From Portulaca oleracea (Eukaryota > Streptophyta > Magnoliopsida > Caryophyllales > Portulacaceae), in NCBI GenBank assembly GCA_029582165.1, contig CM055870.1, positions 2,257,332 through 2,321,331 of the forward strand: DNA of 64,000 nucleotides. The letters run 5' to 3'. Shown here one piece after another: positions 12,186 to 23,788 of the stretch. Below the pieces are notes generated by a model. The model worked only from the letters and a program-made list of their open reading frames with translations. It was not told the origin of the DNA and searched no databases. The number at the start of each line of letters is the position of its first letter. Position 1 is the stretch's first letter. Both the position numbers and the translations under genes were made by a program.

Positions 12186-13676
12186 CGGAGGAATTTGGTG
12201 GGTTTTTTGGGAGGGAGAAGTAGAGAGAAGTGAGTTGAAGAGGGAAGATTGGGGGGGAATTTAGGGTATTGGGATTTGCAGAGGGAACGTGGTGGGGTGA
12301 AGAAGAGAGGAAGATGCAAGAGGAATGGCAGACGTCAGCGCGGGTCAGCACCGACATTTGGAGAGTATTATGTATAGTGGTTGATTGGCAATTTTGAATT
12401 TTTGATTTTGAAATTTTTGGTAGGCTGCTTGTCTTTTTTGCTCAAAGGATTACAACTACAAGACAGTTATTAGTGAAAACTACGGCTAATTGAATGGATT
12501 ATGGAGACGCGACGCCGAGTCGTAGGGTAAATTATCTTAACGACTTTATTTTCTAAGTGTTTTTTTTTTTTTAAAGTAGGTAAATAAGAGTGACAGTGAT
12601 TTTTGCCCTGGTCATCGAAACACAATTATTGGGAGTATATCATCCATTGGTTGGGCCAGGAATTACAGAGTTGGCCCGTAAGAAATGTTTGGATGGGCCT
12701 TTGATTGGCCCAAATCAAAATGACAATGATTCAAGGGTATTCAAATCATTCGATATTTGTATTTCAATAGTTCTTATTCTTTTTTGGGCATCGGAGAATA
12801 CATCAATTACGGAGTGTTTGATAGAAATTTTAAGAAATTTTTTCTCGGAAAATTTTTCATGGGTAGTTTTCCATGAGAAAGATTTTCTCAGGAAAAATTT
12901 TCTTAAACTTTCTGAAGGAAAACTTTCTCTAGGAAAATATAGGAAATGGGGGCCCTCTAAAAAATTTTCTCAATGTCAATCTACATCCAAATATGAGGAA
13001 AATAAGTCAACTAAATAAAATTAACCGTTTTTCCATAGTTTTTGACCAACCAAACGCACAAGTAGGATTAATTAACTGTGATGAAAACAAAAGTTTGATT
13101 ATTTTTTTCCCCCTTTTTGAGAGAGAGAGAGAGAGAGAAAAGTTTGATAAGTTGGGTTGCCATGGATTTGATGATTTGGTGATAGTTGAATCACACTAAC
13201 AAGTTTAAGTCTAGCTAACTTTTCGAAAGATAAACGTTTTAAAAATAAAATAAATGCCTTAGACAGTAAGCGCATTGCTAACCTTAGATAGTAGATATAT
13301 TGTTCTTTTACAGTCTATTTGTTATGTAATGGGAATGAAAATGGAAAAATACAATGGCAATGGAAAATAGGATGATAGGATTGAAATGAAAATAAAAATG
13401 TATTTATGAATTCCAAACTTCCTTATTTATCACGTGGTACTTCAAATGGAAATAATATAGTTAGGAAACAAACATGGCACTGAAAAGATGTAGCCGAAAA
13501 AAAAAACCGCAAAAGGCTTATGGCAAACAAAGCAAAAGGAGTAAGTCAGGAAAGCTTAGCAAACCAAATTATGTTCAAATTATGAGTGAGCAGAAAATTT
13601 GGATACTCAAATCTAGATCAAGAACCGATTAATTTTAGTGAATTTGGATTCGGATCTTAGTTACATTGTAACGTCA

Positions 13677-14369
13677 TGACCCCTCCTAAGTTGTGGACAT
13701 TATCGATAACCACTTCAAGGATTGCTGATTGACCCCAAAAATCATCACGAGTCTTTTCAGCGTACTTCCTCCTCGCTCACATGTTGCATAAGAAAACTTC
13801 CCAAGAGGTCTACTCCCAGTCAAACACGCTTAACTGAGGAGTTCCCAATAGATGAACTACTATAAAAGAAGGTGCACCTTGGTGATATAAGTAGTCATTT
13901 CAATCCCTTTAAGTCACACGTAACCATATGCTGGGGTATTACAATCACTCTCACTTAAACACACAACGTCCTCGTTGTGCCAAAATCCACTCTAGAATTT
14001 TTGCCCAATTAGGTGATTGCCCATAGATCTCCCGTCCACGAGTGCAGCTCACGTTCGTAGGTCGGCTATGATACCATTTGTAATACCCTGACCCCTCTCA
14101 GGGCGCGGACATTACTGATAACTGCTTCAAGAATTGTTGACTGGCCCCACAAATCACCATGAATCTTTCCAGCGTGCTTCATCCTCGCTCACATACTATC
14201 AAGGAAGACTTCCCAGGAGGTCATTCATCACGAGACTACTCCCAGCCAAACATGTTTAACTGAGGAGTTCCCAACGGATGAATTACCATAAATGAAAGTG
14301 TACCTTGGTAATATAAATAATCATTTCAATCAATTTAAACTATACTTAACTATATATCGAGGTATTACA
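13677..14369 (-). mobile_element. TRIM-like miniature LTR retrotransposon
   Basis: Two direct repeats, 13677-13943 (267 bp) and 14079-14369 (291 bp), flank only 135 bp. Both start TGTAA and end GGTATTACA. They share long blocks, for example 'tgaggagttcccaa' and 'cttcctcctcgctcacat'/'cttcatcctcgctcacat'. Read on the minus strand, the sequence just inside the right repeat is TGGTATCATAGCC, close to the initiator-tRNA-Met primer-binding site of plant retrotransposons (TGGTATCAGAGC). There is no coding sequence. Small size, TG...CA termini and PBS fit a terminal-repeat retrotransposon in miniature. A clear 5-bp target duplication was not found. Confidence 0.7.
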
Positions 14370-14552
14370 ATGAATTTAGGTCTGGATCTTAAAAATATGA
14401 TCCATTTATAATGAATCCGAGACTAGATCCTGACATGTAAGATCCAGAACTGGAGGCAGTGTCCATGATACAATCAATTATTTTGAGATTATTACTACAA
14501 AATCCAAATTTAAATACTATTAATACAGAGTATATTCAATCAATCACTAAAT

Positions 14553-15182
14553 TTAGGGATGACAGTGAGTCCTGGACCCGATCGGACCCAACCCATTAAG
14601 ACGGTTTTGGGTCCAAAAAATTTGGACCAAGTGGGTATGGGGCGGGTCTGCGTCTGAAAAAAATACCGGGTCCGGATCTGGGTCCAAGCACAGACCGACG
14701 GACCGGACTCGTAGACCCATTTAAATATAGACATATATAATTTTTTCCTTTGAAAAAATAAAAACTCAAATACTACGCCGCTACTCATCTACTATCTGGC
14801 GCCTGCTGGGACTCCTAAAAGTATTGGACCTATTAAAGTGTTGACTTCTATTTTCTAAAACCCTAGTGTACTATTTTTTCCTTTGAAATGTTTTTATTGT
14901 GTTAAAAATAAATGTATTTAAACATAATAGTTATTATTATACATGTGTACAAGTATAAAATTAACCCAACAAATTAATAAATCTAATAAAAAAAGCATAA
15001 TAGAGTTGGACCCATTAAGGATCCGCTAAGTACCCGCGGACCCGCCGACGCTGAGTCTAGGCCTAGGTCTGAATTTTGGGACCCATCGAATCCTGGGGCG
15101 GGTCCAAGTCCAAAATAAATATAGCGAGTCCGGGTCCGGGGTCCTAGACCCACCTCAAACCCTACTCATTGCCATCCCTAAT
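14553..15182. mobile_element. hAT-like non-autonomous element
   Basis: The left end 'tagggatgacagtgagt' is the inverted complement of the right end 'actcattgccatcccta', allowing two changes. The same terminus occurs on the better-preserved element at 41559-42151. The interior is rich in 'gggtccggacc'-type sequence. No matching 8-bp flanking duplication was seen, so the assignment rests on the ends. Confidence 0.6.
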
Positions 15183-15589
15183 TGAACCCTTTCAAGTCTA
15201 ATCAGTCATAGATCTAAGCCCATGATTCTCGTTACATACTCATATACTATGATACTACTGTAGTATAATATATGTTGTGCACTTGTGCACTCAAGATTAA
15301 TTTGAAAGTAGCCTTGCTTGTTCAATTTATTTGAATATGAATTTAAGTGACCTCAGTATTTTGTTTAATTAATTAAATCCAATATTTTCTTTTGGAAAAA
15401 AATAAGTGATTTTCCCCCAGAAAACTTGCAACCCTTCCTTGCGGTATGCAATGCAATACGAAAGTATGGGAGTTGGAGTATGGACCCCCTCCAAGAGGGA
15501 AAAGGAAAAAAAGAAAAAAGAATACAAAAAAACAAAAAAACAAAAAAAAGGAAAAACCTTTAGCCTTCTATGGTTCTGCCCGTAGTCCA

Positions 15590-17045
15590 GTCATTTCCTC
15601 CATAACGCACGCGCTCCTCTTTCTCTCTCCCCTCCCGATCTCCGCGAAGGTGTCTCGCCGGCGATTTTGCGACTCCGGCGCCGGTTGACTCCTGCCGGTG
15701 ATTTTTTCCTCCTCATCGCCGCCGCCATCACCGCCACCAGCAGGAGGTCCGCCATCTTCGCCATCACCACCACTATCATCATCGGCTTCCTTCTTCTTCC
15801 TCTTCTCTTGCCATCACTATCGTGAATCTCTGTAAGCTTCTTCTTCTATCTTGCTGATATGAATTTTCAGCTTTCTATGATCTATCTGAAGATGCATTTC
15901 AGTGATGAAACTGCATCTTAGATTTCGAATCGGGAGATATTCCTCGGATAAGTTACTGAGCTGTGAATTGTATGAATTTGGTGGAAAATTGTGGTTTGGA
16001 ATTCATATTTTTAGTATGATCTGTTTTGATCCACGTTTAGGGCTCACATTTCTGTTCCTTTTCCTCATCGGCGAATGCTGGAATTCTGGATCAACGATGA
16101 TGAGGAATTGGCGAACTGAGTAATCAATTTGTTAGGAATAGTTGTTCGAGGTGTTGAATCAAGGATGCCAAATCACAGATGAACTTCACCTATTAAAAAA
16201 ATTCACAAATGAACTTCCTGATCCACCGTAGTTACCTGGGGCTGATGGATGAATTGGATATGAATTAGGTATTGATGATCCATTTTTAGCATTGAATCAA
16301 TAGTCCTCACTCCTGAGCCAGCTTTGGTCTGATTAGTTCAGAACAGGCTCGAGTTTTGAAAGATTAAACATTGAGTTGGACTCCTGTTCTTTGGAGAAGC
16401 AATGCTTGCGTATGTACAGAAATGCCACCCTGGTTTTTGAGGTGAATTGGAGGAGAACGATGAATGTGTAACAAATCTCATTTCAATTGCAGCTTTCTGT
16501 AGGGCAAAAATATATCGATTAGGACATGACTGTGCCACGGCAATTGCTGGTAGTATGTAACTGCAAAAAAGTAAACCAAACCATTATCAATTAATAACCC
16601 AGAGACACTTATGGTGGATCGTTTTACAAAATGGTCAGCCTTATCGAAGCAGTTCAATCACAAAAAAAAGGAGGTTTATATTAGGATCTTATGTTTGATC
16701 ATGTTCATTACCAGGTCGAAAGAAGTAGAAAACAATTTGGTAAGACATTTTGCTTTAGTCCATGTTTCCTTTTGTTAAGGCCTCTATTATAGAACTGAAA
16801 TTTGAGGGAATAATCCATTATAGTAATCATGCGGCATTGCGTAATGTTTTGAGGGAACTGAATTCTTATCTTGGGGTGAATGTTTTGAGTTTGATTTGTT
16901 TTCTTAAAGTTTATTCAGTGTTCCCATTGGGCATTGGCTACTATATTTGATTATACTGATCTTGAAAACCTTAACAAGCTGAACCTGTTTGCCTGTCTGT
17001 TCATTGTAAGTTATTTGACTTGGGTATGTGCATTCTGTGTAACAG
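15590..17045 (+). other. GNOM 5' UTR exon and leader intron (predicted)
   Basis: A C/T-rich stretch from ~15590 looks like a plant 5' UTR. It ends in a good donor at 15831/15832 (CTCT|GTAAGC). The matching acceptor TGTAACAG ends at 17045, 31 bases before the GNOM ATG. Because of this acceptor, the in-frame ATG at 17020 would lie in the intron and not lengthen the protein. The transcription start is not visible. Confidence 0.6.
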
Positions 17046-17076
17046 ATATAGCAGCGGTGCATTGTGTTTGACTGAG

Positions 17077-20000
17077 ATGGGGCGTTTAAAGCTCCAATCA
17101 GGCATAAAGGCAATTGAGGAAGAACCTGAGGAATCTGAAGTTACCTCATCTGATAAATCTGCTTTATCATGTATGATTAACTCGGAAATTGCTGCAGTGC
17201 TAGCAATCATGAGAAGGAATGTTAGATGGGGTGGTCGATATATGTCCGGAGATGATCAATTAGAGCATTCTCTTATTCAGTCGTTGAAGGCATTGCGTAA
17301 GCAAGTGTTTACATGGCAGCAACCGTGGCATAGTATTAATCCTGTTCTGTACCTTCAGCCATTTTTGGATGTTATCCGATCTGATGAAACTGGTGCTCCC
17401 ATCACTAGTGTTGCTTTGTCATCTGTATACAAGATCTTAACTCTTGATGTGCTTGATCTAAACACTGCCAATGTTGAAAATGCAATGCAATTGGTTGTTG
17501 ATGCTGTCACTAGTTGTCGATTTGAGGTGACAGATCCTGCTTCAGAAGAAGTTGTTCTAACTAAGATTCTTCAGGTCCTCCTGGCTTGCATGAGAAGTAA
17601 AGCGTCTGTTGTTCTGAGTAATCAGCATGTTTGCACCATAATAAACACTTGTTATCGAATTGTTCATCAAGCTGCCACTAAAGGAGAATTATTGCAAAGA
17701 ATGGCTGCCCACACTATGCGTGAACTTATTAGATGTATCTTCTCACATCTTCCTGAAGTGGAGAATGTGGATCAAGCTTTAGTTAATGGAACCAATTCAA
17801 TAAAATCAGAGGTATGGTTTTCCTTTCTCCTCTGCTTTCTTGTGTCTTCTTGTCTCATACAATCATGTGCAGCACGCCCCACCAATTGGTTGAGAAGTAT
17901 AATTATGTTTCTGTCACACTGTGGATAGTTCTTACATCAGGACTAATTTAGCCCTAAGATGTGGAGCATGTATGTTACTCAAGTTTTCTTGACGGAAGTG
18001 TGACTTTTGTGAAGTAAACCCCCTCAGGCAATGCCCCTGTCTCCCTTACCCGAAAGAAAAGAGCATGTAACCAAGTTAATTCTCTCTTTTTCCCCTAATT
18101 ATTATAGAGGTTGACTTGTTCAGTCTGTACCTAATTTCATTTTTGATGATGTGGCATCAGGCGTCAATAAGAAAGTTAGTTTGTGGATGAATTTTCATTA
18201 CCACCATGGTAACATGTTTAGTACTGAACTTATCACAATCTGCTCCCTTTTGTTCTGTTTTGTTCAAGTGAGCAAGTGTGACTGTGTGAGAGAGTGATCA
18301 TTTCAGCATTGGGGGCTTTGTTGGTTTACTTGTCTGCCTTTCTTGATGTTGACATATTCGTCCTGCTCTACAGCTTCACTGTTTTATTGTTATCATGTCT
18401 TTTGGCATCTCTTCAACCGTGCCCATGTATTCATTCCTCTCTTTTCTCTGCTAGTATTGTCTTCTACATGAATTGCATTTTGATTTGTTGCATGAGATCT
18501 GTAATAAGAATTGCCATTATGGGATTGTCATGTACTTTCTATTGTTATGCAGATGGGTGGCCCAGATAATGATCACATTTTCTCAGCTAAGCAGCTCAAT
18601 AATGGCAATGCTAATGCTGAATATGATGGGCAGCTACCAGCTGTAGGTCTGGGTGCTGGTGCAGTAGATGAGAATGGTGCTGCGAGTGGGAAGGAGGCAA
18701 AGCCATATGATTTACAGCTGATGGCAGAGCCTTATGGAGTTCCCTGCATGCTTGAGATCTTTAATTTTCTGTGTACTATGCTGAATGATCTGGATCACTT
18801 TGGCATAGGTCCAGGATCAAATGCTTTGGCAATTGATGAGGATGGACCTCTCTTTGCATTAGGTCTCATTAATTCGGCTATTGAGTTAGGCGGGCCTTCT
18901 TTTGTCAGGCATCCTAGATTACTGAATTTGATACAGGATGAGCTCTTTCGCAATCTCATGGTGTTTGGGCTATCACCAAGTCCTCTAATTCTTTCTATGG
19001 TGTGTAGTATTGTGCTCAATCTGTATCATCATCTACGAATGGAACTTAAACTACAGCTTGAGGCTTTCTTTTCCTGTGTGGTCTTAAGACTGGCTCAGAG
19101 CAGATATGGGGCTTCGTACCAGCAGCAAGAGGTTGCAATGGAGGCACTTGTTGACTTCTGTAGACAAAAGACATTTATGGTGGAGATGTATGCCAATTTA
19201 GATTGTGACATAACCTGCACCAATGTGTTTGAAGATCTTGCTAATTTATTATCAAAAAGTGCGTTTCCAGTGAACTCTCCGCTTTCTTCAATGCACATTC
19301 TTGCCCTAGATGGTCTTATTGCTGTTATTCAAGGGATGGCTGAAAGGATTGGCAATGGATCGCTTGGTCTAGAGCAGGCTTCCGTCAGTCTTGAGGAGTA
19401 TACTCCATTCTGGATGGTCAAGTGTGATAACTATGGTGATCCTAATCACTGGGTTCCTTTTGTCCGCCGTAGAAAATATATTAAAAGGAGACTGATGATT
19501 GGTGCTGATCACTTTAACCGGGACCCCAAAAAGGGTTTGGAGTTCCTTCAGGGGACACATTTATTGCCTGAGAAGCTTGATCCGCAGAGTGTGGCTTGCT
19601 TTTTCAGATATACTGCTGGATTGGATAAGAATCTTGTTGGTGACTTTCTGGGGAACCACGATGAATTTTGTGTTCAGGTTCTTCATGAGTTTGCTCAGAC
19701 TTTTGATTTCCAGGATATGAATCTAGACACTGCTTTGCGGCTCTTTTTGGAGACTTTCAGACTGCCTGGAGAATCACAAAAGATTCAGAGGGTGCTTGAG
19801 GCATTCTCAGAGAGATATTATGAGCAATCTCCACAAATCTTGGCTAACAAGGATGCTGCCCTTCTGCTATCATATTCACTTATAATGCTCAACACGGATC
19901 AGCATAATGTGCAGGTTAAGAAGAAAATGACAGAAGAGGATTTTATCCGGAATAATCGACACATAAATGGTGGTAATGATCTACCTCGAGAATTCTTGTC

Positions 20001-22137
20001 AGAGTTGTATCATTCTATCTGCAAGAATGAGATTCGCACTACCCCAGAACAGGGAGCTGGTTTTGCGGAGATGACACCAAGCCGGTGGATTGATCTTATG
20101 CACAAATGCAAGAAAACTCCCCCTTATATTGTGGCAGAGTCCAGGGCCTACCTTGATCATGATATGTTTGCTATAATGTCCGGCCCAACTATTGCTGCTA
20201 TTTCTGTGGTATTTGATCATGCGGAGCATGAAGAAGTGTACCAGACCTGCATTGATGGTTTCTTAGCTGTAGCTAAAATTTCCGCTTGCCACCATCTTGA
20301 ATCTGTATTGGATGATCTGGTTGTTTCTCTGTGCAAGTTCACTACACTTTTGAATTCGTCTTCCGTTGAGGAGCCTGTTTTGGCATTTGGCGATGACGCA
20401 AAAGCCAGGATGGCCACTGTTACTGTCTTCACCATTGCCAATCGCTATGGTGATTATATCCGCCAAGGCTGGAGAAATATCCTGGACTGCATACTAAGAT
20501 TGCACAAGCTTGGGCTTCTTCCAGCTCGTGTGGCCAGTGATGCTGCAGATGATTCAGAGCTTTCTGCTGATCCTGGGCAAGGAAAACCCCTCACAAACTC
20601 TCTGTCTGCTACCCATTTACCTTCCATGGGTACTCCTAGGAGGTCGTCTGGTCTTATGGGCCGATTCAGCCAGCTTTTATCTCTTGACACTGAAGAACCA
20701 AGGTCACAGCCCACTGAGCAACAACTCGCTGCTCACCAGCGTACACTTCAGACAATTCAGAAGTGCCACATTGACAGCATCTTCACAGAGAGCAAGTTTC
20801 TGCAGGCTGAGTCGTTGTTGCAGCTTGCACGAGCACTCATATGGGCCGCAGGTAGGCCTCAGAAAGGAGCTGGGTCGCCAGAGGATGAAGACACCGCAGT
20901 TTTCTGCCTTGAATTGCTGATTGCGATCACATTGAACAACAGAGACAGGATTGTTCTTCTGTGGCAGGGTGTCTATGAGCACATTGCTAATATTGTGCAA
21001 TCTACAGTCATGCCCTGTGCCTTGGTGGAAAAGGCTGTTTTTGGACTTCTAAGGATCTGCCAGCGCTTACTACCCTACAAGGAAAACCTAGCTGATGAGC
21101 TCCTTAGGTCGCTGCAGTTGGTGCTCAAGCTTGATGCAAGAGTAGCAGATGCCTACTGCGAGCAGATCACCCAGGAAGTCAGCCGCCTGGTCAAAGCCAA
21201 CGCCACTCACATCCGGTCTCAAATGGGGTGGCGCACGATTACTTCTCTACTTTCTGTCACTGCCCGGCACCCGGAAGCTTCTGATTCAGGATTTGATGCC
21301 CTAGTTTTCATCATGTCTGAGGGGGCCCATTTGTTGCCATCTAATTTCATTCTGTGCGTTGATGCTGCTAGACAGTTTGCTGAGTCCCGTGTTGGACAAG
21401 CTGACCGCTCCATCCGTGCTTTGGATCTTATGTCTGGTTCAGTGAGCTGCCTGGTTAAGTGGGTTCAGGAGACTAAGGAGGCCGTAAGGGAGGAGGATGC
21501 CATAAAAATGTCTCAGGATATCGGCGATATGTGGCTAAGGCTCGTGCAAGCCGTACGGAAAGTCTGCTTGGATCAGCGAGAAGAGGTCAGAAACCATGCT
21601 CTTTCATCACTGCAGAGGTGTTTGACTGAGATCGAGGAGATTCACCTCGCGCACAATCTCTGGTTGCAGTGTTTTGATGTGGTCATATTCACGATGCTCG
21701 ACGACTTGCTCGAAATAGCACAGGGCCAATCTCAAAAGGACTACCGAAACATGGAAGGGACTCTCATGATCGCCATGAAGCTCCTCTCCAAGGTGTTTTT
21801 GCGATTGCTGCCTGAACTTTCCCACTTGACGACATTCTGCAAACTATGGTTGGGTGTCCTGAGCCGGATGGAAAAGTACATGAAGGTCAAAATCAGAGGG
21901 AAAAGGAGTGAGAAGCTTCAAGAGCTAGTCCTGGAACTGCTGAAAAACATGCTGTTAGTGATGAAAAACAGCGGAGTGCTTGTACAGAGGAGTGCTTTAG
22001 GTGGAGACAGCCTATGGGAACTGACATGGTTACATGTAAACAACATCTCCCCATCTTTGCAATCTGAAGTGTTCCCCAGTGCAGGTGCTGATGAGGCGGC
22101 CTCTACCCCAGCTGAAGCAGTGGCTGCAGAAAGTTAA
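17077..22137 (+). CDS. GNOM: ARF guanine-nucleotide exchange factor GNOM (Sec7 domain)
   Basis: Two coding exons, 17077-17811 and 18553-22137, phase 0, giving 1,439 residues (Arabidopsis GNOM has 1,451). The protein opens MGRLKLQSGIKAIEEEPEES. Order of domains: N-terminal DCB dimerisation domain with GGRYMSGDDQLEHSLIQSL, HUS region, Sec7 domain at about residues 551-746, then the HDS repeats. The catalytic glutamate is Glu652 in FRLPGESQKIQRVLEAFSER. The position that sets brefeldin A sensitivity in Arabidopsis (Met696) is Met690 here, in SLIMLNTDQHN, so this copy should be BFA-sensitive. GNOM loads GTP on ARF GTPases at endosomes/Golgi and is needed for polar recycling of PIN auxin carriers and embryo axis formation. 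No frame break occurs. The next gene downstream is VIK. Confidence 0.97.
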
Positions 22138-23788
22138 AGTTGATGGCGCCATGATCTTAACTTGAGAAATCCCTCTTATACCGGTGTGCCTTCCCGTTTT
22201 TATCCAAGTTCTGCCCCACCAAACGCAGTTGCATGCAACGTTGACAGGAAGGTTGGTAAAAAATGGTGTTTGAGCTTTATCATATACAGTTGGTGTTCCA
22301 ACCAAGCCATTGAGTGCGTTGAAGACGAAGTTTCATGTGATCTGACAAGGGCTGTTGAGATTCTGCAGTGTGATTCGATCCGTAGGTGTATTTCGGTAGG
22401 AAAAAGTGGAATGTATCTTTGATGTTTTGGATTAGTAATGTGAAGGTGAAAGAGGAGGGGGCTTGCTTGAGTGGCCTCTTTTTCAGAATGAATAGTCACA
22501 ACTCAAAAGTAGAGTATTATACTGCCCTGTAATTGATGTGCAGATATTCATCTTGAAGATATCTGTTCCTTGTTGAAAGGTTTTGTATGTTAGCTACTTA
22601 ATTCATGCTGTTTCCTATTCATTTCTATTTCTTTTTGGGAAAACTTCTTGTTTAGAATGGATGAAGCTGGGAAGATGTCTGTTACTACTGACTTGCCTTT
22701 TGGGCTAGTTTTTTCCCCCTCCGATGACATGGACAGTTCTTTAGGGTGTCTACAAATCTTAATGGCCCTTTATGCGCGGTTGTAAACTATAAATACCTCT
22801 AGGTATAAAATTCATACTCAAGAATACAATCTACTACTATACAATTGTTACACAAAAAGTAAAATTTAAAAGGCAATATAAGCCATGAATGTACCAATTT
22901 TTTAGAAGTGTGCTAATATATTAATTGAAATTTTAATGAACTTCTGAATAGACAAAAAAAAAAGACTTAAATAAATATAAAAAATATTTTGGTTGGTTGA
23001 TTTTAACTAATGGGCTACAGCTAATCTTTTACTAAAAATAATATATTTAGAAAACTTTCTTTCTTTATTTATAATAGAAATGTCTTCAAACAAAATACCA
23101 TGATGATGTAGTCGTGTCATGTGTTTTTTTCCTCTCATTTTACTCTTGAAATTAGTCCTATCCTGTCATTTTAATTAAATTTTGTATTACATAATATTAT
23201 CGCTTTATAATTTCAGTATAATATTTAAAATTGTGTTATACTGTAATATTTATTCAACTGTTAATAAAATTATTTAATTTACCAAATGATTTTATGACTA
23301 GATTTAAGTTATCATGATCAATTATTATCATATAATGTCAATTTGTAGAGCTGTTGCCAATAAAATCAACTTTAACAAAAATGCCAAAACAAAACGCGGG
23401 CAGCCACTATAAAGAACCATGGGCGGTGGCACTATCGTTATTGTTGTTGGCTTCTTGCACTCCCGCGTATTGTTTGCCCCAGGAAATCTTATTCTGTGGA
23501 TTTTTTGTTTTTCCTTTTCCTTTTCCTTTTCCTTTTCCTTTTTGTTTTTGAAAATATGAAGCATTAACCAGAATAACGGATACACACACATGCATCCTCC
23601 TCCCCCACTTCCTCCTTCCTTCCTTGAAACCACAAGGCTCGAATTCTCTCTCTCTTTCCCCCAATTTTCCCTCCATCATTTGCAAGCCTCAAACCCTAAT
23701 TTGATCCTCTGATTCTCTTTTCTTCACCGTCTGGATCAATTCTTTGTTGATCGATTTTGTAGCGTCTGATTCGCCGGAGATCCGGATC
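22138..23788. other. GNOM 3' UTR and VIK promoter region
   Basis: 22138 to about 22600 is likely GNOM 3' UTR. The middle part is AT-rich with no gene. The VIK-proximal part carries a pyrimidine repeat of TTTTCC units at ~23508-23548, then a CTCTCTCT stretch at ~23646-23656 and a typical short plant 5' UTR up to the ATG at 23789. Confidence 0.6.
23508..23550 (+). repeat. (TTTTCC)n microsatellite in VIK promoter
   Basis: Six or so TTTTCC units in a row about 240 bases upstream of the VIK start codon. Pyrimidine tracts of this type are common in plant core promoters; a regulatory role here is only inference. Confidence 0.8.

Larger units (their letters stand above)
12186..15589. other. Intergenic transposon-rich region
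   Basis: From 12186 to ~12360 is the 5' UTR/promoter side of the XXT-like gene. Positions ~12812-13062 have MITE-like ends ('ggagtgtttgatagaaat' and 'gaccaaccaaacgcac') with A/T-rich inverted stretches. A GA microsatellite is at ~13120-13138. A TRIM-like element lies at 13677-14369 inside what looks like an older hAT-type fragment; the flanks 'gaatttggattcggatctta' and 'gaatttaggtctggatctta' resemble each other. Another hAT-like element spans ~14553-15182. No convincing gene. Confidence 0.6.

Noticed and set aside
10788..12233. 481-residue open frame on the plus strand
   Set aside because: It lies opposite the XXT-like gene; its composition is low in hydrophobic order, there is no domain, and it is explained as the antisense shadow of a GC-rich coding region.
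11762..12357. Proline/serine-rich frames on the minus strand over the XXT 5' end
   Set aside because: They are alternative frames of the same GC-rich exon and its 5' UTR, and lack the GT34 features found in the 443-residue frame.
17020..17076. Upstream in-frame ATG adding 19 residues to GNOM
   Set aside because: A good splice acceptor ends at 17045, so this ATG lies in the leader intron; GNOM proteins start MGRLKL.
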